From positions 109,621-173,620 of the forward strand of contig NZ_PPHG01000073.1 of assembly GCF_002904295.1 (NCBI RefSeq): a stretch of DNA of 64,000 nt, read 5' to 3'. Under the pieces are notes generated by a model. The model was not told where the DNA came from and did no database searches. It saw only the letters and a program-made list of their open reading frames with translations. This stretch comes from Amycolatopsis sp. CA-128772 (GTDB lineage Bacteria > Actinomycetota > Actinomycetes > Mycobacteriales > Pseudonocardiaceae). The number at the start of each line of letters is the position of its first letter. Positions within the stretch are counted from its first letter, which is position 1. This document shows, in pieces, positions 13,894 through 21,176 of the stretch. A program made the translations under genes and the position numbers.

Positions 13894-16389
13894 CTACTCC
13901 TCGTCTTCGCCGGCGTCGGCGTCCACCGGGCCGCCGCCGCGGATCATGAACAGGACGCCTTCGAGCTCCTCCGGCTTGATCAGCACGTCGCGGGCCTTCG
14001 AACCCTCCGACGGGCCGACCACGCCACGGCTTTCCAGCAGGTCCATCAGCCGGCCCGCCTTGGCGAACCCGACGCGCAGCTTGCGCTGCAGCATCGACGT
14101 CGAGCCGAACTGGGACGTCACGATCAGCTCCGCCGCCTGCAGCAGGACGTCGAGGTCGTCGCCGATGTCCGGGTCGATCTCCTTCTTCTCGCCGGCCTTC
14201 TGCGCGGTGACGCCGTCCTGGTAGTCCGGCTGCGCCTGCTCCTTGGCATAGGAGACGATCGCAGATATTTCTTCGTCCCCGACGAACGCGCCCTGGATGC
14301 GGACCGGCTTCCCGGCGCCCATCGGCAGGTAGAGCGCGTCGCCCATGCCGATCAGCTTCTCCGCGCCCGGCTGGTCGAGGATGACCCGCGAGTCGGTCAG
14401 CGACGACGTCGCGAACGCCAGCCGCGAAGGCACGTTGGTCTTGATCAGGCCGGTGACGACGTCGACCGACGGCCGCTGGGTGGCCAGGACCAGGTGGATC
14501 CCCGCGGCGCGGGCCTTCTGGGTGATCCGGACGATCGCGTCCTCGACGTCGCGCGGAGCGGTCATCATCAGGTCGGCGAGCTCGTCGACGATCGCCATGA
14601 TGTACGGGTACGGCCGGTACTCGCGCTCCGAGCCCGGCGGCGCGGTGATCTCGCCGGACTTCACCTTCTTGTTGTAGTCGTCGATGTGCCGGACCTTGTT
14701 GACCTGCATGTCCTGGTAGCGCTGCTCCATCTCCTCCACCAGCCAGGCCAGCGCGGCGGCGGCCTTCTTCGGCTGGGTGATGATGGGCGTGATCAGGTGC
14801 GGGATGCCCTCGTACGGCGTCAGCTCGACCATCTTCGGGTCGATCAGGATCATCCGGCACTCGTCCGGCGTCGCGCGCGCGAGCAGCGACACGAGCATCG
14901 AGTTCACGAAGCTCGACTTACCGGAACCGGTGGAGCCCGCGACCAGCAGGTGCGGCATCTTCGTCAGGTTCGCGGTGACGAAGTGGCCCTCGATGTCCTT
15001 GCCGAGGCCGATCACCATCGGGTGGTTGTCCTTGACCGTGGTCGGCGCCCGCAGGACGTCCCCCAGCCGGACCATCTCGCGGTCGGAGTTGGGCACCTCG
15101 ATGCCGACCGCGGACTTGCCCGGGATCGGCGCCAGCAGGCGGACGTTGTCGGTGGCCACCGCGTAGGCGATGTTCTTGGTCAGCGCGGTGATCTTCTCGA
15201 CCTTCACGCCCGGACCGAGCTCGACTTCGTAGCGGGTGACCGTCGGGCCGCGGGTGAAGCCGGTGACCTGCGCGTCGACGTTGAACTGCTCCAGCACGCC
15301 GGTGATCGCCTCGATCATGGCGTCGTTGGCCTTGCTGCGGGACTTCGGCGCGTCGCCGAGCTTCAGCAGGTCGGGCGGCGGGAGCTGGTAGTCGCCCTCG
15401 ACCGTGCGGGTGACCGCGAGCGGCGGTTCCGGAGCCTTCTTCGGCTTCTTCTCGACGACCTCGACCGGCGGTTTGGGCACCGCCTTGGGCGGCTTGATCG
15501 GCGTCGGCGCCTCGGCCAGCATCGCGTCGATGTCCAGCTGCTCGGCGGCGGCCTCGCCGGACTGGCGCCGCCGGGACGGCTTGCGCAGCCGCGCGGCCTT
15601 CGGGTCGGCTTCGGTGACTTTCTCTTCGTCGGTGGCGAAGCCGGAGCGCTGCGCCTCGGCTTCGGCGAGCTCCTCCTCGTCGAGGCCCCAGTTGCGCAGC
15701 CGGTGCGGGATCTCGCGGACCGGCGTGCCGGTGAACACGAGCACGCCGAAGAACAGCGCGAGGATCAGCAGCGGCACGGCGACCCAGGTGGTGACGCCCA
15801 TGGTCAGCAGGCCGCCGGAGAACGCGCCGACGATGCCGCCGGCGTACATCCGGCCGTCGTTGGTGTCCGGGAGCGCGGTGAAGATGTGCAGCATCCCGAG
15901 CACGGACAGGACGACCATGATCGTGCCGACCACCATCCGCGGCCGCGTCTCCGGGTGCGGCTCGGACCGCATCAGCGCGACGGCGACGACGACCAGCACC
16001 AGCGGCAGCGTGACCGCCCCGGCGCCGAGGACGGTCCGGGTGGCGATCTCCACGCCGATGCCGATCGGCCCGGCCGCCCGCCACCAGACACCGACGGCCG
16101 CGACGATGCCCAGGCCGATCAGGCCCAGCGCGAGGCCGTCGCGGCGGTGTTCGGCTTCGAGCTCACGGGTGCGGCCGACCGTGCGGGCCAGCGTGCCCAG
16201 GCCCTTGGCCAGCAGGTTCCAGGTCCCGCGGACGCCCTTCCCGAAGATCCCGGGCGTCTTGCGGCGGGCCCGGGGCGGCGGTTTGCGAGCGGACGACGTA
16301 CGTGGCTTCGCGGGTGTACGCGGCTTACGCGCCGCTGTCCCCTTCGCGCCGCTGCCAGTGCTTCTCTTCCTCGTCGCCGACCCAGCCAT
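13894..16389 (-). CDS. ftsK: DNA translocase FtsK/SpoIIIE
   Basis: 831 aa. A Lys/Arg/Pro-rich N-terminus (1-60) is followed by four hydrophobic segments between about 85 and 225, an acidic linker, the FtsK alpha/beta motor with Walker A VAGSTGSGKSSF near residue 487 and Walker B ILIDPKM, and a C-terminal gamma winged helix (QFGSTSMLQRKLRVGFAKAGRLMDLLES) that reads KOPS/FRS sites. It pumps chromosomes through the division or sporulation septum. The ATG at 16389 lies next to a GGTTAC-G-GTAACC palindrome and has no Shine-Dalgarno sequence. Divergent from the acyltransferase gene. Confidence 0.96.
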   Translation of the reverse strand: MAGSATRKRSTGSGAKGTAARKPRTPAKPRTSSARKPPPRARRKTPGIFGKGVRGTWNLLAKGLGTLARTVGRTRELEAEHRRDGLALGLIGLGIVAAVGVWWRAAGPIGIGVEIATRTVLGAGAVTLPLVLVVVAVALMRSEPHPETRPRMVVGTIMVVLSVLGMLHIFTALPDTNDGRMYAGGIVGAFSGGLLTMGVTTWVAVPLLILALFFGVLVFTGTPVREIPHRLRNWGLDEEELAEAEAQRSGFATDEEKVTEADPKAARLRKPSRRRQSGEAAAEQLDIDAMLAEAPTPIKPPKAVPKPPVEVVEKKPKKAPEPPLAVTRTVEGDYQLPPPDLLKLGDAPKSRSKANDAMIEAITGVLEQFNVDAQVTGFTRGPTVTRYEVELGPGVKVEKITALTKNIAYAVATDNVRLLAPIPGKSAVGIEVPNSDREMVRLGDVLRAPTTVKDNHPMVIGLGKDIEGHFVTANLTKMPHLLVAGSTGSGKSSFVNSMLVSLLARATPDECRMILIDPKMVELTPYEGIPHLITPIITQPKKAAAALAWLVEEMEQRYQDMQVNKVRHIDDYNKKVKSGEITAPPGSEREYRPYPYIMAIVDELADLMMTAPRDVEDAIVRITQKARAAGIHLVLATQRPSVDVVTGLIKTNVPSRLAFATSSLTDSRVILDQPGAEKLIGMGDALYLPMGAGKPVRIQGAFVGDEEISAIVSYAKEQAQPDYQDGVTAQKAGEKKEIDPDIGDDLDVLLQAAELIVTSQFGSTSMLQRKLRVGFAKAGRLMDLLESRGVVGPSEGSKARDVLIKPEELEGVLFMIRGGGPVDADAGEDEE

Positions 16390-16392
16390 GCT

Positions 16393-16405
16393 GGTTACGG
16401 TAACC
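16393..16405. promoter_or_regulatory. GGTTAC-G-GTAACC dyad at the ftsK start
   Basis: A 6-bp perfect inverted repeat with one central base, 3 bp upstream of the ftsK ATG. Its place would let a dimeric protein block a leaderless transcript start. Confidence 0.3.
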
Positions 16406-16545
16406 GGCCGTCGCCGATCGCCTCGTGCGCCACTCTCGGCTCAGGGTGAACTTCTGCCTCACCACCGCGCTTGAGCGGCCATCCGGGTGAACCGATCCGG
16501 CCAGTGCGCAAACGGGTGAAATCGGCGTCTGCCATGCTCTGCCCC

Positions 16546-17361
16546 ATGCTCGCGCTGCGCACCGACGAACCGCCCCGCCGTGCTCCCGCCATCTGGCGGA
16601 CCATGCTGAACATCGACCGCGGGCTGGTGAACCTGGTCGGGCGGCTGACCGTCACCGGCCGGGTGCCCGCCCAGCTGCGGGGCCGGCCGCTGCTGATGGC
16701 CGCGAACCACATCGGCGTGTTCGACGCGTTCGTGCTGATGGCCGCGTGCAAGCGGATCGGCATCAACCCGCGGTTCATGCTGGCCGGCGGCATCCTCGAC
16801 GCGCCGGTGATCGGGCCGGCGCTGCGGGTCAGCGGGCACCTGCGGGTCGACCGCAAGCACGCCGGCACCGCCGTCGGGCAGTTCGCCGAGGCCGTCGAGG
16901 CGATGAAGACCACGCGCGAGCCGATCATCGTCTACCCGGAGGGCCGGATCAGCCACGACCCGGGTCTGTGGCCGGAGCGCGGCAAGACCGGCGCCGCGCG
17001 GCTGGCGCTGGCGGCGGGCGTGCCGGTGATCCCGATCAGCCAGTGGGGCGCGCACGAGGCCGTCTACTGGGGCACCGAGACCGTCAACGGCCCGGCCGAC
17101 CTGGTCCCGCTGGCGCGCTCCGGGCTCAGCGCTCCCCTGCGCCGGCCGCGGTTCCGGGTGCACTTCGGCGACCCCGTCGACCTGGCGGACGTCGAGCCGG
17201 AGCGGCCGGGCGCCGGGGTGCGCGCGCACGCGAAGATCATGCAGGCGATCGCCGACGGCCTCGTCCCGCTGCGCGCGGGCGAGCTGGACCGGCCGCGCTT
17301 CCACGACCCGACGCGGCCCACCGACACGGTCAGCCCCTGGAAGCCGCCGTCCGCATCCTGA
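16546..17361 (+). CDS. 1-acyl-sn-glycerol-3-phosphate acyltransferase family protein
   Basis: 271-aa PlsC-type acyltransferase. Motif I NHIGVFD (54-60, His55 and Asp60) and motif III YPEGRIS (130-136) are intact, with GHLRVDRKHAG as motif II. It transfers fatty acyl groups to lysophosphatidic acid or a related acceptor at the membrane. ATG 16546 is preceded by CATGCT at 7 nt; ATG 16534 in the same frame is the alternative. Several PlsC paralogues are usual in actinomycetes, so the substrate is not certain. Divergent from ftsK. Confidence 0.85.
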   Translation: MLALRTDEPPRRAPAIWRTMLNIDRGLVNLVGRLTVTGRVPAQLRGRPLLMAANHIGVFDAFVLMAACKRIGINPRFMLAGGILDAPVIGPALRVSGHLRVDRKHAGTAVGQFAEAVEAMKTTREPIIVYPEGRISHDPGLWPERGKTGAARLALAAGVPVIPISQWGAHEAVYWGTETVNGPADLVPLARSGLSAPLRRPRFRVHFGDPVDLADVEPERPGAGVRAHAKIMQAIADGLVPLRAGELDRPRFHDPTRPTDTVSPWKPPSAS

Positions 17362-17381
17362 GACGTCCGGCCGGGCCCGCC

Positions 17382-17387
17382 TAGAGT
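17382..17387 (+). promoter_or_regulatory. -10 box of leaderless wrbA
   Basis: TAGAGT, 8 nt before GTG 17396. The same hexamer precedes the EamA gene and the MATE gene, always 7-8 nt from the start. Confidence 0.45.
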
Positions 17388-17395
17388 CGGCGGAC

Positions 17396-18010
17396 GTGAG
17401 CACACGGATACTCGTCGTCTACTACAGCTCGACCGGGAACACCGCCGCCCTCGCCGGGTCGCTCGCCGCCGGGGCGAGCGAGACCGGTGCGGACGTGCGG
17501 GTGCGGACCGTGCCGGAAACCGTGCCCGCCGAAGCGATCGCGCAGAACCCGCGCTGGCGGGCCTGGGTCGACGCCGGCCCGCACCACGAGCTCGCCACGC
17601 TCGGCGACCTCGAGTGGGCCGACGGCCTCGCGGTCGGCAGCCCGACCCGGTTCGGCGGCCCGGCCGCCCAGCTCAAGTCCTATTTGGACAGCACGGGTGG
17701 CCTGTGGGCCAAGGGAAAGCTCGCGGACAAGGTGGCGACGTCGTTCACGACGGCGTCCACCGCGCACGGCGGCCTCGAGTCGACGCTGCTGGCCATCAAC
17801 AACGTCTTCTACCACTGGGGCGCGATCGTCGTCCCGCTCGGCTACACCGACCCGCACCTGATGCAGTCCGGCAACCCCTACGGCGGCTCGTTCGTCTCCC
17901 GCAAGTCGGCCGCACCGGACGACGTCGCCCTCGACGCACTGCGCCTGCAGGGGCGGCGGCTGGCCACCATCACCACGCACGTCGCCACCGGGCTGAAGCG
18001 CGCGGAGTAA
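17396..18010 (+). CDS. wrbA: NAD(P)H:quinone oxidoreductase, WrbA type
   Basis: 204-aa flavodoxin-fold protein. The FMN phosphate loop YSSTGNT is at residues 10-16; GSPTRFGGPAAQLKSYLDSTGGLW and SFTTASTAHGGLESTLLAINN are WrbA signatures that build the flavin site and tetramer interface. It reduces quinones by two electrons, limiting semiquinone and superoxide formation. GTG 17396 with a TAGAGT box indicates a leaderless transcript starting 34 bp after the acyltransferase stop. Confidence 0.9.
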   Translation: MSTRILVVYYSSTGNTAALAGSLAAGASETGADVRVRTVPETVPAEAIAQNPRWRAWVDAGPHHELATLGDLEWADGLAVGSPTRFGGPAAQLKSYLDSTGGLWAKGKLADKVATSFTTASTAHGGLESTLLAINNVFYHWGAIVVPLGYTDPHLMQSGNPYGGSFVSRKSAAPDDVALDALRLQGRRLATITTHVATGLKRAE

Positions 18011-18046
18011 CCGGGAAAAGAGTTTCGGCGGTAACGTCCGGGCACC

Positions 18047-18052
18047 TAGAGT
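18047..18052 (+). promoter_or_regulatory. -10 box of leaderless EamA gene
   Basis: TAGAGT, exactly 7 nt before GTG 18060; no Shine-Dalgarno sequence in between. Confidence 0.5.
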
Positions 18053-18059
18053 CGCGACG

Positions 18060-19007
18060 GTGACCACCGAGCTCCCCGTCCTCGCGCCACCCCGGGTCGC
18101 CCACCGCGGCCGCGGGACCACCTACGTCCTGCTCGCCGCCCTGTTCTTCAGCACGTCGGGCACGCTGGGCAAGGCCGTGATGACGGCCGGGATCACGCCG
18201 CAGCAGGTGGCCGCGGCCCGGATCGGGCTGGCCGGGTTCGTGCTGCTCGCCGGGGTGGCGCTGGTGGCGCCGCGGAAGCTGCGGGTCCGGCGGGCGGACC
18301 TGCCCGTGCTCGTCGGTTACGGCCTGCTCGGCGTGGCCGGGGTGCAGCTGCTCTACTTCGTCGCCGCGGGCCGGATCCCGGTCGGCATCGCGATCCTGCT
18401 GGAGTTCGTCTCGCCGGTGCTCATCGCGCTGTGGGTGCGGTTCGTGCGCCGGCACCGGCTGCCGCGGCCGGTGTGGGGCGGCATCGCGCTGGCCATGGCC
18501 GGGCTCGCGCTGGTCGCGCAGGTCTGGGAAGGCGTCACGCTGGACGGGCTCGGCCTGCTGGCCGGCTTCGGCGCGGCGCTGTGTTCGGCGGGGTACTTCC
18601 TGCTCGGCGAACGCGCGGTGGCCGGCATCGACCCGCTGGGCCTGGTCACCTGGGGCATGGTGATCGGCGCGGTCGCGATCAGCTTCGCCGCCCCGCCGTG
18701 GACGTGGCCGGCCGGGCTGCTCGGCGCGCCGGTCGGCTTCGGCGCCGGGCACCCGCCGGTGTGGCTGCTGCTGGCCCTGCTCGTGCTGGTCGCGACGGTG
18801 CTGGCGTACGTCTGCGGCATTTCGTCGCTGCGGCACCTGCCGGCGTCGGTGGCGAGCGTGCTCGGGCTGGTCGAACCGGTCATCACGACGGTCGCGGCGT
18901 GGGTGCTGCTCGGCGAGGAGCTCGCCTGGCCGCAGCTGCTGGGTTCGGCGATCCTGCTGGCCGGCGCGTACATCGTGCAGCGGAAGTCGGAAATCCTCAC
19001 CGGTTGA
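18060..19007 (+). CDS. EamA/DMT-family transporter
   Basis: 315 aa with ten predicted membrane segments in two EamA repeats (about 20-155 and 165-300). The first opens TYVLLAALFFSTSGTLGKAVM and the second ends with VASVLGLVEPVITTVAAWVLLGEELAWPQLLGSAILLAGAYI, the conserved EamA closing motif. Relatives (RhtA/YdcZ-like) export amino acids or metabolites; the substrate is not readable. A leaderless promoter makes it likely to be transcribed separately from wrbA, 49 bp upstream. Confidence 0.85.
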   Translation: MTTELPVLAPPRVAHRGRGTTYVLLAALFFSTSGTLGKAVMTAGITPQQVAAARIGLAGFVLLAGVALVAPRKLRVRRADLPVLVGYGLLGVAGVQLLYFVAAGRIPVGIAILLEFVSPVLIALWVRFVRRHRLPRPVWGGIALAMAGLALVAQVWEGVTLDGLGLLAGFGAALCSAGYFLLGERAVAGIDPLGLVTWGMVIGAVAISFAAPPWTWPAGLLGAPVGFGAGHPPVWLLLALLVLVATVLAYVCGISSLRHLPASVASVLGLVEPVITTVAAWVLLGEELAWPQLLGSAILLAGAYIVQRKSEILTG

Positions 19008-19074
19008 GCTTGCGCAAATCCTGCACCGGATCGGCCCGGGGTGCGAAAATCCATGCTCACCCCGGGAGGGCACC

Positions 19075-20457
19075 TTGGCGACGAAGTCCGGGCTGCGGCC
19101 CGATCTGCGGCAGCGGCACGTCCGGATGATCGCCCTCGGCGGCATCATCGGCGCGAGCCTGTTCATCGGCAGCGGCGCGGTGATCCACACCGTCGGCCCG
19201 GCCGCCGTCCTGTCCTACGCCATCGGCGGGCTGCTCGTGGTGCTGGTGATGCGGATGCTCGGCGAAATGGCCACGGCGGCGCCGGCGCTGGGCTCGTTCA
19301 TGGAGTACGCGCGCGATTCGCTCGGCGGCTGGGCGGGTTTCACGATCGGCTGGCTGTACTGGTACTTCTGGGTCGGCGTGGTCGCGTTCGAGGCGGTCGC
19401 CGGCGCAAAGATCCTGCAGGGCTGGCTCCCCGGCGTGCCGCAATGGGTGTTCTCGCTGGCCCTGATGCTGCTGCTGACGGCGACGAACCTGGCGTCGGCG
19501 CGGTCGTTCGGCGAGACGGAGTTCTGGCTGGCGTCGATCAAGGTCGCCACCATCGTCGTGTTCCTGCTGCTGGGCACGCTGTTCGTGCTCGGCTTCTGGC
19601 CGGGCGCGCCCTTCTCGGCCGGCAACATCGGTCTCGACGGCTTCGTCGCCAAGGGCCCGTTTTCCGTGGTGCACGGCGTGGTGATCGTGATCTTCTCGTA
19701 CTTCGGCGCGGAAATCGTGACGATCGCGGCGGCGGAGTCCGACCAGCCGGAGACGGCGGTCCGCAAGGCGACGTCGACGATCGTCTGGCGCGTGATCGTG
19801 TTCTACGTCGGCTCGGTGGCCTTGCTGGTGATGATCACGCCGTGGCGCGAAATCCCGAGCGAAACAAGCCCGTTCGCGGCCGCGTTCGGCCGCTTCGGCG
19901 TCCCGGCGGCGTCGACCCTGGTCAGCGCGGTGGTCCTGACGGCGGCGTTGTCGGTCCTGAATTCGGGGCTGTACACGGCATCCCGCATGCTGTTCGCGTT
20001 GCGCCGCCACGGCTGGGCCCCGAGCTGGATCGCGGACACGAACACCCGCGGCGTGCCGTGGAAGGCCATCCTGGCCTCGACGTCGGTCGGCTACGTGGCG
20101 GTGGTGATGAGTTACGTGTCCCCGGACAAGATCTTCTCCTTCATCATCAACTCGGCGGGCGCAGTGGCATTGTTCGTGTACGCAATCATCTGCGGCTCGC
20201 AGCTCCGCATGCGGCGTTCTCTCGAGGCGTCGGCGCCGGAGAAGCTGAAGCTGCGGATGTGGGGCTATCCGTGGTTGAGCTGGGTGACGCTGGTGCTGAC
20301 GCTGGTGGTGGTGACATCGATGCTGTTCGTGGATGAAGACACCCGGGCGCAGGTGTACTTGAGTTTGCTCAGCTTGGCGGTGATCTTGGGCGTTTACGCC
20401 CTCATCCGCCGGCGATCCGGCCGTCCTTCGGCTCCTATGGGCGAGCCGGGAAAGTGA
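19075..20457 (+). CDS. Amino acid permease, APC family
   Basis: 460 aa, 12 membrane segments. HVRMIALGGIIGASLFIGSGAVIHTVGPAAVLSY is the APC TM1 motif with the GxIG substrate loop; GEMATAAPALGSFMEYA follows, and YFGAEIVTIAAAESDQPETAVRKATSTIVWR is the TM6 region. This is the GABA/AnsP/LysP type of amino acid:proton symporter. The TTG start at 19075 has GGGAGGG 5 nt upstream and the conserved N-terminus begins there. The end overlaps the convergent SEFIR gene by 23 bp, marking the boundary of the accessory island. Confidence 0.9.
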   Translation: MATKSGLRPDLRQRHVRMIALGGIIGASLFIGSGAVIHTVGPAAVLSYAIGGLLVVLVMRMLGEMATAAPALGSFMEYARDSLGGWAGFTIGWLYWYFWVGVVAFEAVAGAKILQGWLPGVPQWVFSLALMLLLTATNLASARSFGETEFWLASIKVATIVVFLLLGTLFVLGFWPGAPFSAGNIGLDGFVAKGPFSVVHGVVIVIFSYFGAEIVTIAAAESDQPETAVRKATSTIVWRVIVFYVGSVALLVMITPWREIPSETSPFAAAFGRFGVPAASTLVSAVVLTAALSVLNSGLYTASRMLFALRRHGWAPSWIADTNTRGVPWKAILASTSVGYVAVVMSYVSPDKIFSFIINSAGAVALFVYAIICGSQLRMRRSLEASAPEKLKLRMWGYPWLSWVTLVLTLVVVTSMLFVDEDTRAQVYLSLLSLAVILGVYALIRRRSGRPSAPMGEPGK

Positions 20458-21031
20458 TCAACGGTCCGAGCGGTGGACGGAGGTGGGTCTCCTGGCCTGT
20501 CACCGTCCGCAGGAGGCTTTCCGCTCCCGCGGGCGTCAGATCCGTGACGACGTAGTGGTCAGCCGTCGACGGCTGAAGGAACAGCGGTATTTCGCGCCAG
20601 GAATGGCCCGGCAGTACGACGGGCAGCAGTCTCCGGGTCCACGTCGCGCGGTCTTGCTGCAGGAGTTCGCGCAGCAGACACATCTCGGACTGGCCACCGA
20701 GGTTGCGGTGGGCGGGCGCCTGACCGTCTCCGACCGTGGGGGACGACGGCGACGCCACGACGAGCACGAAGTCGGCCGCCGCGATCGACCGTGCTGCCCA
20801 GGCGTACCAGTCCTGCCGCCGGCCGGTGAACCATCGGTCGAGCTGGGCGTCGACTCCGCAGGAACGAAGAAAAGCGGCGAAGCGGAGGACATCGGTCTTG
20901 TGCCGCTCCGACTCGTGGAGGTAGGCGACGAAGGCGGTGGGGCGGCGATCAACGTCGAGGCTTGCAGAGCGGGACGAGTGGGGACGGAGCCCGGAAGAAG
21001 CCGGGGGAACCTCTTGGCTGACGATGTCCAT
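20435..21031 (-). CDS. SEFIR (TIR-like) domain protein, putative immune effector
   Basis: 198 aa. After a 30-residue polar N-terminus, residues 32-150 read as a SEFIR domain: TAFVAYLHESERHKTDVLRFAAFLRSCGVDAQLDRWF (box 1 and the Lx..GI/VD..LDR segment) then DFVLVVASPSS and a RRLLPVVLP strand. SEFIR domains are TIR relatives; bacterial ones are found in anti-phage systems, where related TIR domains degrade NAD+ or make nucleotide signals. It faces away from the NB-ARC gene at 21177 across a 145-bp shared control region, suggesting an effector/sensor pair. No membrane segment. Its 3' end overlaps the permease gene. Confidence 0.75.
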   Translation of the reverse strand: MDIVSQEVPPASSGLRPHSSRSASLDVDRRPTAFVAYLHESERHKTDVLRFAAFLRSCGVDAQLDRWFTGRRQDWYAWAARSIAAADFVLVVASPSSPTVGDGQAPAHRNLGGQSEMCLLRELLQQDRATWTRRLLPVVLPGHSWREIPLFLQPSTADHYVVTDLTPAGAESLLRTVTGQETHLRPPLGPLITFPARP

Positions 21032-21055
21032 GTTCGTAGGGTCTCTTCACCGGGA

Positions 21056-21133
21056 ATGTCCGGCGAGCGGTGTCCGGTGACGGGGGCTGCCGGACGTTCA
21101 CCGGACCGAGGCTCCGACCACCGGATGTCCGGG
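21056..21133. promoter_or_regulatory. Repeated TGTCCGG elements in the SEFIR/STAND divergent region
   Basis: TGTCCGG occurs at 21057, 21071 and 21126, and CCGGAC at 21090 and 21101, all inside the 145-bp region between two divergent genes. Repeated sites like this are typical binding sites of a shared regulator. The AT-poor context means chance cannot be excluded. Confidence 0.35.
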
Positions 21134-21176
21134 CAACTCGTCCGGCACGGACGACCTAGCGGGAGGGAGGGCACCG

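Noticed and set aside
13702..16449. 915-codon open frame on the plus strand opposite ftsK
   Set aside because: Antisense shadow of ftsK; composition is typical for the complement of third-position GC bias.
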